A stretch of 64,000 bases of DNA from Fusarium oxysporum f. sp. lycopersici 4287 (taxonomy: Eukaryota > Ascomycota > Sordariomycetes > Hypocreales > Nectriaceae), in assembly GCF_000149955.1 (NCBI RefSeq), contig NC_030989.1:575079-639078 (forward strand), given 5' to 3'. Made by a program: the position numbers and the translations under genes. Below the pieces are notes generated by a model that worked only from the letters and a program-made list of their open reading frames with translations, did not search any database and was not told where the DNA came from. Shown in pieces: positions 21,272 to 32,301 of this stretch; the stretch's first letter is position 1; each line of letters starts with the position of its first letter.

Positions 21272-21831
21272 CTACAGGGCGCGAAAGTTCTGAGACATGA
21301 CCAGCCATTTCTTGACACCCTTCGGAGGGTTCTTGACCATAGATTCCCAGTTCGGTACGAGAACAAAGGTCTCGTTGAACATCTTTTGAGGCGCCTCTCT
21401 GCCCTTTCCGAATTGTACCCTGCCCATAACAGTAACGAGGATAGACATCTTGTCGCCATTCTTCTCCTTCTTCGCGCTGTCGAAGATGTTTTCGGGCGCG
21501 CCCATTGTGAAATTTGGGTTGAGGACGTGTGCGTCGAAGGATTCGATTTCATAGTGTGCGTCTTTGCCTTGCGCTTCGAGGAGTTTGGAGTAGTCGGCTG
21601 GTGTTGGGAGGACAGCACCGTTGATGGAGATGTCTGCGGCAATGGGGTATCTTTGGGAGGAGTTTATGTAGAATGGGAGGATGTTGTTTTGTCGGTTTAT
21701 GGCTTGGTAATAGTTGCTGGTGAAGATTTCAGCAGCTGAGTTTGTTAGCTATTGCTTTCGCTGTATGATGAAGAAGATGACCTACCATCGCTGGAGGTTT
21801 GCACCTCTGTTGCTAGAGTTGGGGCTGACAT
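21272..21831 (-). CDS. MTR2: NTF2-like mRNA export factor, Mtr2 type
   Basis: Exons 21831-21786 and 21735-21272 around a 50-nt intron encode 169 residues. The protein reads MSAPTLATEVQTSSD, then AAEIFTSNYYQAINRQNN, PFYINSSQRYPIAADISING, a 20-residue loop, and NETFVLVPNWESMV before LVMSQNFRAL at the end. The layout of alpha helices followed by a curved beta sheet is that of NTF2-fold Mtr2 proteins, the small partner of Mex67 in nuclear mRNA export; fungal Mtr2 carries an insert in the same place. The identity is by recalled family pattern. Distantly related NTF2 domain proteins are the alternative. Confidence 0.7.
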
Positions 21832-22117
21832 GGTTGTGTTTGTGTGTGTATTGATGATTGGAGGAAAGGATTGAGTGAGAGGAAGAAGACGGGCACAAAT
21901 AGGTCAGGAAACTTTGAGGTTGTCGCAAAAGTAAACAGTTTCAGGCAGAGTTTCAAAAAAGATGCCTGCGATGATGCAGACGCACAGTTATCACAGACCT
22001 TACCCACACGGTACACTTTCTAGCTTATCGGATGAAGCTTTGCAGCTGCACTTCTATATCCCCACATTCCGCTCAGAATTACAGCAAGAATAGTAGCTTT
22101 AGAAGCTCTCAAGTGCC

Positions 22118-24221
22118 ATGAGGGCCTTCAGGTTTCAATCGTTACACGGCCTACGCCAATTAAAATCTAGATTGGCCTTTCAATCCCACTTGAGTCGCCT
22201 AGGATGTCGAGCCTATGCGCCAACCTCACAATGGCGCCGTTCGAATAGCACTGAGTCGACAGGCAAAGAGAAGCCATTTTATGTGACAACGCCGATCTTT
22301 TATGTCAATGCTGGTGAGTTTGATGTCTCGTAGCTTTGTCACATCTAATTGCTGTGCAGCTCCTCATATCGGCCATCTGTACACCATGGTTCTGGCAGAT
22401 GTCATTAAACGATGGAAGCAAATCAGCGGCCATGAGGCCTACCTGGCTACAGGCACTGACGAACATGGCATGAAGATCCAACAAGCAGCTCTGAAAGAAG
22501 GATTGCCACCGAAGGAATTCTGCGACAACAACTCCAACAAGTTCAAAGACCTCGCCGAACATGCCAACATCTCGCACGATTTCTTTATCCGAACCACCGA
22601 TCAAGAACATAAAGATGTTGTACAGCAGTTTTGGCTTCTTCTCAAGGCTCGCGCACCTGAGGGATTGGGTCTGTACAAGGGAAAGCATGAGGGATGGTAC
22701 TGTGTCAGTGATGAGTGCTTCTATCCTGAAGATCTTGTCCAGTCAAGCGTTTCTCCTCAAACAGGGCGCAAGATCATGGTCAGCACAGAGTCAGGCAATG
22801 AGGTTGAATGGGTTTCGGAAGATACGTGGTTTTTCCCGTTGTCCAAGTATAAGGAGAAATTGCTTCAGTTCTATGACGAGAACCCGACATGGATTCAACC
22901 AGCTCATCGTATGAATGAAGTGCGCAACTGGGTTCAAGATCATCTTGAGGATCTCTCCATCACTCGCCCTGCAACAAGACTGAACTGGGGAATCAAGGAT
23001 CCCGAAGATCCCAACAACACTATCTACGTTTGGGTGGACGCTCTTGTTAATTATCTAACCACATCTGGGTTCGGCACAAAGTGGCAGGTTGGTGATAAGG
23101 ACACGGGAATCTGGCCAGCAGACATGCACATCGTCGGCAAAGACATCATTCGATTCCACGCGATCTACTGGCCTGCTCTTCTCATGGCCGCAGGTCTTCC
23201 CCTACCTAAGCAGATCCTCTGCCACAACCACTGGACCATGTCGAACCGCAAAATGTCAAAATCCATCGGCAATGTCGTCAACCCTTTCTTCGCCGTTCAG
23301 CGCTGGAGTCTCGACGCTTTGCGATACTTCCTCGTGCGAAATGGCAGTTACAAGGGCGACATGGACTACGCGAACGAATCTATCGCTGCTATCTACGAGA
23401 AGGACCTTCAGGCCAACATTGGTAACCTGTTCAACCGAATTTCTCGTGTCAGGAATAATAAATGGAGTACGATTGAGGCAGTTGAACTTGCGAAGGCCGG
23501 GAAGTTTGAGAACCTCAAAGAGATCTTGCCTACGACTTCTCCTGGGCCCGACTTTTTAAGTCTCGAGAACAGTCTGCAGTGCCTACCGGAGGAAATTCGA
23601 ACCAACATGGATAACAATCAAGTGAACCATGCCCTGCGGTGTATCTTTTCGCTTCTCCAGGACGTCAGTATTCCTTCTCCATTTGACGACCAGTGACTGA
23701 CCTGTCTCTAGACCAACCGCTTTATTTCAGAAACTGCGCCCTGGAAGATTGTGAAAGAGACGAAGTCGGATGAAAATGCGCAAACCCGGCTCAATTGGGT
23801 TATTTACCGATCAGCCGAAGCTCTGCGCATTGCAGGCATCTTTCTGCAACCTGTCATGCCCGAAAAGGCTACCCAGCTACTCGATGGTCTAGGTGTCAAG
23901 CCAGAGCGACGTACCGTCGAGTATGCTCGCGCTGACGCTGATCTCGATTATGGCACAGGACCTGCTCTTGTGAGTAGACAACCTGATGCCTTTGGGTCTA
24001 TGTTCCCTCCTGTCGCGGGCATTGAGCTGCCTGATGCTGAAGTTGTGGCTGGGATGGAAGGGCCAAAGAATCGACTGGGTCGTGTGGTGGCAGCGTTGGC
24101 GAAGGAGGCTCAAAAGGCTCTAGAGGCTGAAAAGACCCAAGAGGTTGAGACCAAAGAGCCTAAGACTAAGGAAGCCGAGACTAAGGAGGCCGAAACCAAA
24201 GAGCCTGAGACTAAAGAATGA
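22118..24221 (+). CDS. MSM1: Mitochondrial methionyl-tRNA synthetase
   Basis: Exons 22118-22313, 22360-23663 and 23712-24221 total 2010 nt (669 residues). An Arg/Leu/Ser-rich N-terminus (MRAFRFQSLHGLRQLKSRL) with no acids in the first 35 residues fits a mitochondrial presequence. Class I motifs are present: APHIGHLY at residues 66-73 (HIGH) and RKMSKSIGN with KMSKS at 363-367. GWYCVSDECFYPEDL marks the zinc-linked insert region, although the second zinc pair of the eukaryotic type is missing. The enzyme charges mitochondrial tRNA-Met. The C-terminus is a 30-residue tandem tail of ETKE-like units of low complexity. Confidence 0.94.
24149..24218 (+). repeat. Tandem Thr-Lys-Glu repeat at MSM1 C-terminus
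   Basis: Five imperfect copies of a 15-nt unit encode successive ETKEP/ETKEA-like pentapeptides just before the MSM1 stop. This is an expandable coding minisatellite. Confidence 0.8.
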
Positions 24222-24411
24222 TGGATGTGAACCAGTGTAACGAAATATGTAAAATATGTACAATATAAAGAAAGCGTTGGCATGTTATCCTGCATTTACC
24301 TCTGGTTGTGGTTGTAAGAAAGTTTTTGGTGCCCCATTTTGACTCGACTTTTTCACCAATGGTGTTGAACTGTGAATATTCACCTCACAACTTACACCTC
24401 ACAAAATCACA

Positions 24412-25192
24412 ATGAAGATCAACCAGAATACAGGTAAACACCAGGCTCTTCATGAAACGCACGTGCACTGATACGTAATAGCCATCTCAACAAGTAATGC
24501 CTTGCTCGTTCCATACGAGGCGCATCATGTGAAGCAATACCACGCATGGATGCAAGATCCTGTAAGCTCTCACCATCACCAGAATCTCACATACTAACAC
24601 GTCTCAGGATATCCAAGAAGCTACAGCTTCAGAGCCCATGACTTTGGATGAGGAATATGAGAACCAGCAGTCATGGCGCACATCGTCTGATAAACTCACC
24701 TTTATCGTCTGCGCACCGCTCGCCGAAGATGTATCACTTGTGAAAGCCGGCACCGCGGATGCAGACCCTCTTATGCGAGGCGATATCAACTTCTTTCTAT
24801 ACCCGTTTGAAGCCGACGATGAAGACACAGAGACAAACACAGAAGGATGGGTTACAGGTGAAGTAGACGTCATGATCGCATCGCCCTCACATCGCGGCCA
24901 AGGTTTAGGGCAAGCAGCAGTTTGTGCATTGCTCGTCTATATCCAAAAGCACTTAGACGGAATACTAGCAGAGTATGGAGCAAAAGAACTGAAGGGCTTG
25001 ATGGTCAAGATCAAGGAGGGGAATAAAGGAAGTAGGGCTTTATTTGAGAAGTTGGGATTTGTGCAGAAGGGACAGGTGAATTATTTTGGAGAGATTCTCA
25101 TGACTGTTGAGTGGGATGAGATTCTGAGAAGAGATTGGTGGAAGGGAGCTGGGGAGGAGTTTAGAGAGGTCAGGTATGAGATGGTTGAGTGA
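24412..25192 (+). CDS. N-acetyltransferase 9-like GNAT protein
   Basis: Exons 24412-24433, 24482-24561 and 24608-25192 give 228 residues. The start reads MKINQNTAISTSNALLVPYE, then HHVKQYHAWMQDPDIQEATA and EPMTLDEEYENQQSW, followed by INFFLYP, ASPSHRGQGLGQAAV (the acetyl-CoA loop RGxGxG) and IKEGNKGSRALFEKLGF. The N-terminal EAHHVxxYHxWM and the GNAT loop match the NAT9 family, which in animals acts on tubulin or related targets. Fungal members are uncharacterised. The first coding exon is only 22 nt, so the gene is missed without splicing. Confidence 0.85.
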
Positions 25193-26031
25193 GGACATCT
25201 GGATGAGACAGTTATAGGTATAAGCAGCTATTGAAGTGGCACATCTCGGTCATGCTTATTTAGGTGCACCGGATGAGCTTATCCCACTATCGTTTTCCGA
25301 ACCTTTATTTCTATTGAGCTGTAAGTCATCTCGAACCGTTTAGGTCACATTTACCCACTTCTGTAAAGATTACCGGGGTCTTCCATCTTCATGCATGTTA
25401 CTAGAGGCTACCCTCACAGATTTTTTTTTTTTATCTTTCTTGTTGGCTCATGGTGAGGAAGTGTACTATGTACGATAAATAAGGCATCTAACAAATTTCA
25501 TCCTGTATCATGAGTAGGCTCATCTATCCCTAATGCTAGTCAATAACGTTGAACCCCTCATAGAAGCTAAACAGCTCTCTTCGTCCATTGATCATGATGC
25601 AAACTTACAAATCATCACATCACAACTTACCCATCCCCACACATTTCCAAACCATTGGCCTCACATTCACATATCTTCAAGCCATTGACTCTTCCCCTCA
25701 ACCTTGCTTCACACCACAATCATCGGCCTTCCTTATCAGACCATAAGCGGGGTTCCCAAGCTCATCCACTTGTGCATATAGAATCTCCTCGGTGTTGCAC
25801 ACGAACTGACCGGTCTGCTCTCTCCGCTTCCCCTCCGCGGACAAAGTTCCGCTGATCGAGCGATTTATTGGGTAGAATTTATCTGATCAACCCATTATTG
25901 GGCGAATCTTATCAAATGCCAAGACCGAGTGTGAGATTTGGAGTTAGCGTTGCTTAAGCATAAATACAAGCATCGAGCCCGACTTCCGAGGGGACATCGC
26001 TCGTCTTTAATTGCGTCTGCGACTTTCAAAA
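25193..26031. other. Intergenic, acid phosphatase promoter
   Basis: About 840 bp with a T10 run near 25420 and, close to the phosphatase gene, two 30-bp-spaced copies of an ATTGGG/TTATC motif noted separately. A plus-strand 66-codon frame at 25655 has no support. Confidence 0.5.
25865..25913. promoter_or_regulatory. Two direct repeats with reverse CCAAT and GATA-type sequences
   Basis: TTATTGGG is found at 25865-25872 and again at 25895-25902, each followed by GAAT and then TTATC (25879-25883 and 25909-25913). ATTGG is the reverse of a CCAAT box and TTATC the reverse of GATAA. The repeats lie about 120-165 bp upstream of the phosphatase start, a typical distance for a promoter element. Function is inferred. 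Confidence 0.4.
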
Positions 26032-27513
26032 ATGTATTCCAAGACTCTTTCGTTGAGCTTGCTTTTTGGCAATGCTGCCAGTGAAGTCATTCATGGCGCT
26101 GTAGTCTTTAGCCGTCATGGAGATCGTATGTTTTGTCTACCCAATTGATGAATCTCACTTACATAAATAGGCACTACAAAGTGGTACGGCGCTCAATCTC
26201 TCACTAGTCTCGGCGCAGAGCAGAATTTCCAAGTTGGTCGAGATTACCGTGATCGATATCTCGCTTCAGACTCTCAATATCGTATCTTGGGTATTTCTGA
26301 GGATGAGTACAAGCCTTCTCAGATCTTTGCCAGTGCTCCTGATCAGGGCATTCTCATGAACACGGCTACAGCTTTCCTTCAAGGGTTTTACCCTCCTCTG
26401 GCCGACCTCGATCCTGAGATTGCGTCTCAGACTCTTAACAACGGTTCTGAGAGCCAGGCTCCCCTCGATGGATACCAATATGTTCGTCTTCACACTATCA
26501 ACGATAACTCACCAGACACCATCTGGATCAAGGGCGATGATGCTTGTCCTAAGTATGTTACTGCCTCAAAGTCTTTCATGAAGAGCGACGTCTTCGCTCA
26601 GCGCGAGGAAGACACGAAGGAATTTTACGAGCAATTCTACGATGTCCTCTCCGACGGCGTCTACAACCTTCGTCCTGAGAACATGACCTACAAGAACGCT
26701 TACAACATTTTTGATCTCGTCAACGTCGCTCGCATCCACAACAGCACCTCTCCAGCACGCAACGTCTCAAACGCGGACCTTCTTCAACTCCGCACCCTCG
26801 CTGACTCTGCAGAACTCGGCCAGAACTGGAACGAGTCTGATACCGCTCGAGCCATTGGTGCTGAGACTCTCTCCGGTGCTATTCTCAACCAGCTGAATGA
26901 GACTGTTACTTCTCAAGGAAAGCTCAAGTTTTCTCTCTTCGCTGGAAGTTACGATACTTTCCTTGCTTTCTTCGGTCTTGCGGATCTTCTTGATGTATCT
27001 CCCAATTTCTACGGTCTGCCAGACTATGCCTCTACAATGGCATTTGAGCTCTTCACCGATGATAACACGGACAGTTTCCCCTCGGACCCAGAGGCTGATC
27101 TACGTGTGCGTTGGCTCTTCCGCAACAGCACGGCTGGTGATCTTGAGACTTACCCTCTGTTTGGGACTGGCGAGGACTCTCTTTCTTGGTCAAAGTTTGT
27201 GACTGAGATTGAGAAGCGTGCTATTACTGATGTTGGAGATTGGTGCACCAAGTGTGGCGCCGAGGAAGATTTCTGTGCTGCGTACGAGGACGATGACGAG
27301 ACTGCCGAGGGCGAGAGTGAGAATAAGACTTCCAAGAAGGGTGGCATGTCCAACGCCGTTGCTGGTGTCATTGGTGCCATGGTTACCCTGGGTGTTGTCG
27401 CTATCGTTGGAGCTGCTGCTTTTGTTCTCTTGAGGCGCAAGCGAACTACCCCTGCTGGCGAGAAGAGCAGTGTTCGCAGCGGAAGCACTGATGGGAACGC
27501 GGCCAAGGTCTAG
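26032..27513 (+). CDS. Membrane-anchored histidine acid phosphatase
   Basis: Exons 26032-26125 and 26171-27513 give 478 residues. A short N-terminal hydrophobic signal (MYSKTLSLSLLFGNAASEV) precedes the catalytic FSRHGDRTTKW motif (RHGDR at 28-32, reassembled across the intron). Several N-glycosylation sites (NETV, NSTS, NMTY) point to secretion. The C-terminus has a membrane helix (NAVAGVIGAMVTLGVVAIVG) then a basic RRKRTTP tail, so it is a type I cell-surface protein. In place of the usual HD proton donor the sequence has GSYDTFLAFFGL (Tyr292). It likely releases phosphate from extracellular esters, but activity may be altered. Confidence 0.85.
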
Positions 27514-27640
27514 ACATCACGATATGGAAAGGACTATATAAAAGATTGTGTAACTTATAGGCTAATGAATGACGATTGATACTCCCCATCACTGATATCC
27601 ACTTCAATTTCTCTCCAAGGCAGATGTCTGTCGAGTCGCC

Positions 27641-30260
27641 CTATCGACGATAGTAAGGGCACCTTTGAAGCTTCTCGATATCATGCTCCAGCTCTTTACG
27701 TCTCCTGGCAGTGTTCTCATTCTCTCCACCAACAATCTTCATCTCATCTTCCGAAAGGCTCAAAATTCGGTTCGTGTTGAGGCCAAGAACAGGCCCGTCT
27801 TGACCAGAGATGAACGATTCGATAACGGTGTTGTTAATGGTACGAATAAAAGCGTCCAGGGAGAGCTAAAGAGGTCAGCAAATTGTTGAAACTGAAGATA
27901 TAGCTTATGGCGCATACCTTGTAATAAACCTTGAGAACATCGTGGACATCAAGAACCATGTTCTTGCCCAGACTTTGGTGGACAGACTCAAAACACTTAG
28001 GAAGATCAAGATGTCCCGGATCGCAATCCACCCAAGCATTTGTGAGTCCCTCGTAAAATCTTAAGATTCTCCAGCCATGAATCTCGTCCCCAAAGCGAGG
28101 GCCAGTGGATTGCAGTCGCACACACTTTGTCTCCATCTCGCACTGAGACTTGCATAAGTCTTCAGTTCTCTGCATGGATTCTTTCCACGAAGCTTCCAAG
28201 AGTGTGGTCAACTCCCTCGACAGAGTTGAGGTGTCACTTTCCGCGGGGCAGACGTCGTTGAGGATGGAGGCAGTGCATCGATTGACGGCTTGTGCGACTC
28301 GCGCAAGGTGGATGTTCGCGATGTGTCCCCATTTCTTGACTTGCTCTCGATACATATCTGGGTAGATATCGGGGTTGATGATGCCATCGAGAAGAGATCC
28401 CTGATAGAGTGCGAGCTTCTCTTGGATGGCACCCATAAGATTTCTTGTGTCTTGAATTTGTGACAAGCCCGGGAACGCCTTGTCAAGTGAAGCATCGAGC
28501 TTCGTCTTGTTGACATTGCGAACACGAGACGGTAACTGCTTGTCCTCAGCCCTCGCCTGAGTCTCAAGAGCCAGACGTTCATCTAGCAGGACGCGAGGAT
28601 CAACTTCTGCGTCCTCAAACTCCCAGGTACCACCTCGTGCTCGCATGAACTTGTCAAATTCAGCATTCAATCGACTAACTTCTCTGCGAAGCTCCATGCT
28701 GTGGTCGAGAAATCCTGGACGGTCCAGAGCCGTCTGTGCCATCTCTTCATATTTTCGTACAGTAGCAACAACAAATTGCTGTCTTGCGGCATGGCTAGTG
28801 CGAGGCTCTCCAAGCATGGTCTTCTCGTGTTGTCTTTCTTCAAGGTTATGCTGAATTGTACTGCGGAGTGTTGGGAAACAGTCACGTATCTTGGAACTCA
28901 GAAGAGTACCAAGGTATGACTTGGCTGCAGTTGAACCCAGACGGCTTTGAGAAACAGAGTTCCAGGGGCTCTTGCTAAACAGCTTCTTCTCTGCGGCGCT
29001 CAGGTCGAAAGAATCTGGATCTTTGTCTGCTCGATTGCGAACCAGGAACCAGCCACCAGGAAGGCGTCCAAGGCTATGAGTAGAGTTACCAGTTGCGATA
29101 GATACAATCTAACTCAATGTTAGCATGGTCAAAAGAGTTCATGTGGTTAACTTGCCCTCTTGGTCGCCTCTGGTTCATGCTGCACCATATCGCATTTTGT
29201 GAAAACGCCGACGAAGCGGTTTTGCTTGATAGGCTTCTTGGCCAGCCTCAAAATCTCCTGTCGATCAAAGTCTGTCGGTGCATCGATAACGCAGCTTCAG
29301 TTGTTAGTATGATCGATCACTAATATCGTGCCAAGCTGACTCACATAACGATGTTGTCTTCATTGTTCATGTACTCCTTGACCATAGCCTCAACCTTGGC
29401 TTGATCTGTCTCGTTAACAGCAGAAGCATTCTGAAATGTGCCTGGAAGGTCGAGAATACTGAAATAGGAGCGGTGGGGGCCTGACAGCTCGATCTTGAGG
29501 ACTTCCGCTACGAAGTTCTTTCTGTCTTCTCCTAGACCAGTTCGAAGGCCCATGAATTCAGAGGATATCTGCGGTTGTCAGTCCAGGTACGTAAAACTGA
29601 TGTGAGCCACCTACTTCATCGATGACCTTTGCAAATCTCTCCTTGGTGAGGATCTTGCCGCTGCACTCATAGTTCTTGATGTTGTCAGATGCAGGATCCA
29701 AACCAGGAACATCAACTTCAGCAGGATCAATAGTAATGCGGAATGAGTCGTCACTGTCTGGTTCTGTGCGACGAGAGACAATGCGTGTGGGGAACCGAGT
29801 GCAGCAGCCACTATCGACTGGGAAAGGGATTCCAGTCAAGCTTTGGAGGAGAGACGACTTTCCAGAGGATTGTCCTCCCACAATGATGAGCTATCACTTG
29901 TAAGTACTGCAAGAGTCCAAAAGTCCTAAGATTACATACCTGAGGAATTCTCAAGTCACCGGCACCAAAGGATTGCAGGGCATCAATTGCATCAAACAGG
30001 ATGCGGTTGTGCTGACTATCAAAGGGATCTTCAGGCATGATCTCTTGGTTGGAATCATCACGTGGTCGAGGTGAAGAAACTGAAGTTGGAGAAGGATCAT
30101 AAAACACGTCTCCAAGGCTGGAATCGGTTGGAAACTTTCCAATCACTTTTCTAGGGCTCTCCTTGCCGGAATTGAGGCTATCAACCCCTTTGTAAGGCGT
30201 TCGGGGAGGAGTATCAAGAGCGTGGGGATGCATAGAGAGAACTTCAACAGGTCCAGCCAT
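27641..30260 (-). CDS. Dynamin-like large GTPase, 791 aa
   Basis: Six exons (30260-29940, 29890-29615, 29568-29345, 29294-29156, 29108-27918, 27865-27641) total 2376 nt with every join in frame. The GTPase motifs are in order: GGQSSGKSS at residues 112-120, DLPG at 239-242, and TKCD at 306-309. A long helical middle/stalk part follows and a GED-like end begins KLSLDAFIRTINNTVIESF. There is no PH domain and no Pro-rich tail, so it resembles fungal Mx-like dynamins rather than Vps1 or Dnm1. The first 80 residues are a disordered Ser/Pro-rich head. One intron (29109-29155) uses a GC donor. Function in membrane remodelling is expected but the target organelle is unknown. Confidence 0.88.
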
Positions 30261-31867
30261 GATGAATTGATGACAATAATAGATGAAAAATGAAATAACA
30301 AAGGAAAGATTCAGACAAGGGTATCTTGATATGAAATTGAAGCTGAAGAATGGATTGCCCTCTATGATTGTTAGTGGGACTTGAGCAGATTTATAGCTTC
30401 CAGGACGACTTAGCTATCTCATCCTCAACAAGCATAGCACTCTTCTGTAGGATGAAACAAACTCACAGACTTTGTTGCCATCACACCAGCTTCTCATGCA
30501 ACTACGCGCCGGCCATCAGTTAACCTCCGCATAAAGTCAAGGGTTTATTCAGCTCGAGTATATCTATTGCCGGATCAAGGCATCTCGGGAAGCAGTTTTT
30601 GGCCAAGAGCTTTCTTGGTACGTTAGAGATGACTTCCCAACCAAACAATTGAGACACATCGGCTGTATTGCAGATGGCTGAGACCATTGTCGACCAGCAT
30701 AAGAGCGGATATAGGAACCAAATAGTCCAGAGATAACATAGAGTTCAGGTGAAGGTCAAGAAGGAATCAACCGGCAGATTTCGAAACGTCAGATTGTGAT
30801 CTCATTGGCCGCTTTGGCATATGCTGTTGGTTGCTGCAAGCACTCATTCAGCTATCTGCAGGGGTTTGAGCGCAAAGCTGAGGGACGCAAGAGATAACTC
30901 AAAGAGGCAACTCGAAAGATTGAATGTTTGATCTTATCGGTCAGTTCCCCTGCAGTTTTAGAAACGGCAAGGCAATTGTTTTGAATTGCATTTATGACAG
31001 GCCAGTGTAGCACGGGTGGCAAGGCTGCTTTCAGCTCTGCGGGAGCTTTCCTGTTGAGCGAGACGTTGATAATGGACAAAACTCGCAATCAAGACCGAGA
31101 TTGACGACACTGTGACTTGCAAGCGCCTTGGATAAATGAAGGTGACAAGATCCCAGAAAAAAACGCATCCTAAGGGTCATTATACTGGCCGGAGAAGAAA
31201 CACATCAACCAACAACCAACAACGGCGGTTGTTCAGCCTGAGCAGCCAATCAGATTTGACCGTGCCGTTTTCAACCTGAATCCATCGAGATGTCTCAAAG
31301 TCTAGCGTTGTTGTCGCTAACATTTTGACCTTCCAGGTGATTGTTGGCCACATCTTCCATTGACCATTGTGCTTTATCAAGAGCTAGGGGGTGAAACAAA
31401 ACTTGAGACAGCTTTGGAATGATTTGGGATAAACTTAGCCGGCTCTTCGATGAGTCGCTTTATCGCACATGATTGTACTGTAGCAAAGCGTTATGATGGT
31501 TGTTCATGGGATATCCACAAGACTGGGCTGTAGTTGGTGAGAGCTGGTGGCAAGCACAAAACCTTCATCGAAGTGATAGGAGACATGACTCATTTTTCGT
31601 GCATTACAGACACACAACTTAATAACGAATTGGAGAAAATTGATATCATCTTTGAGAAACTTGCTGATGATAAATCAGGATGAACGGAAGGTTCAAGTGA
31701 AGCCATTGAGGAGAAAAAGGAGGTACAGGGTAAGCAGCCCCACCTCGAATCAGCAGCGTCACTTTCGATTGTAGCTCAAAATTTCAACATTTACATCACC
31801 AGCGACTCTACGGCCGTTGCAGCAACACACCACAAGCCGCAGTCTCGAATCTGCGCGCTCTACCGAA
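30261..31867. other. Long intergenic region, no supported gene
   Basis: About 1.6 kb between divergent starts of the dynamin-like gene and the bL34m gene. Short minus-strand frames (30852-31088, 31180-31380) show no domain, intron or start support. Confidence 0.5.
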
Positions 31868-32301
31868 ATGAACACAATGTTCTCTTCTATCACGCGCCTC
31901 GCGCGCCCAGTTCTGGCCAAGCCCCTCACTCAATCGCCCAGGTAAGCTCATCCTCATGCCTCTATCAAGCCATCACTAATTCCATCAGGACATTCACGAC
32001 CCTCGTCCCTCTCCGACCCTCGCTCACTCCCATGAACGGCGCTATCCGAAGAACAGCTCTTCCCTCAAGCTTCACCCCCTCGACAGCCGCATCAGCCGAT
32101 ACCGTTCCTTCGAGCGCCATCTCAGCACACCCTGCCCTCGGCGATATGCAGATTCGCTGCGGACCCCGAAATACAATGAACGGACATACGAGGCTGGTTC
32201 AGAAGCGCAGACATGGATTCCTATGTCGCAAGCGAAGTAAGACGGGGAGGAAGATTCTCCTCAGAAGGAAGATTAAGGGCCGAAGGCACATCGCTCAGTA
32301 A
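31868..32301 (+). CDS. MRPL34: Mitochondrial large-subunit ribosomal protein bL34m
   Basis: Exons 31868-31941 and 31989-32301 (47-nt intron) give 128 residues. The N-terminus (MNTMFSSITRLARPVLAKPL) is a mitochondrial presequence. The C-terminal 45 residues carry the bL34 pattern: LVQKRRHGFLCRKRSKTGRK followed by ILLRRKIKGRRHIAQ, matching the bacterial L34 layout KRTHGFRxRMxTxxGRxVLxxRRxKGR. It is a short basic protein of the mitochondrial 54S subunit. Confidence 0.9.
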
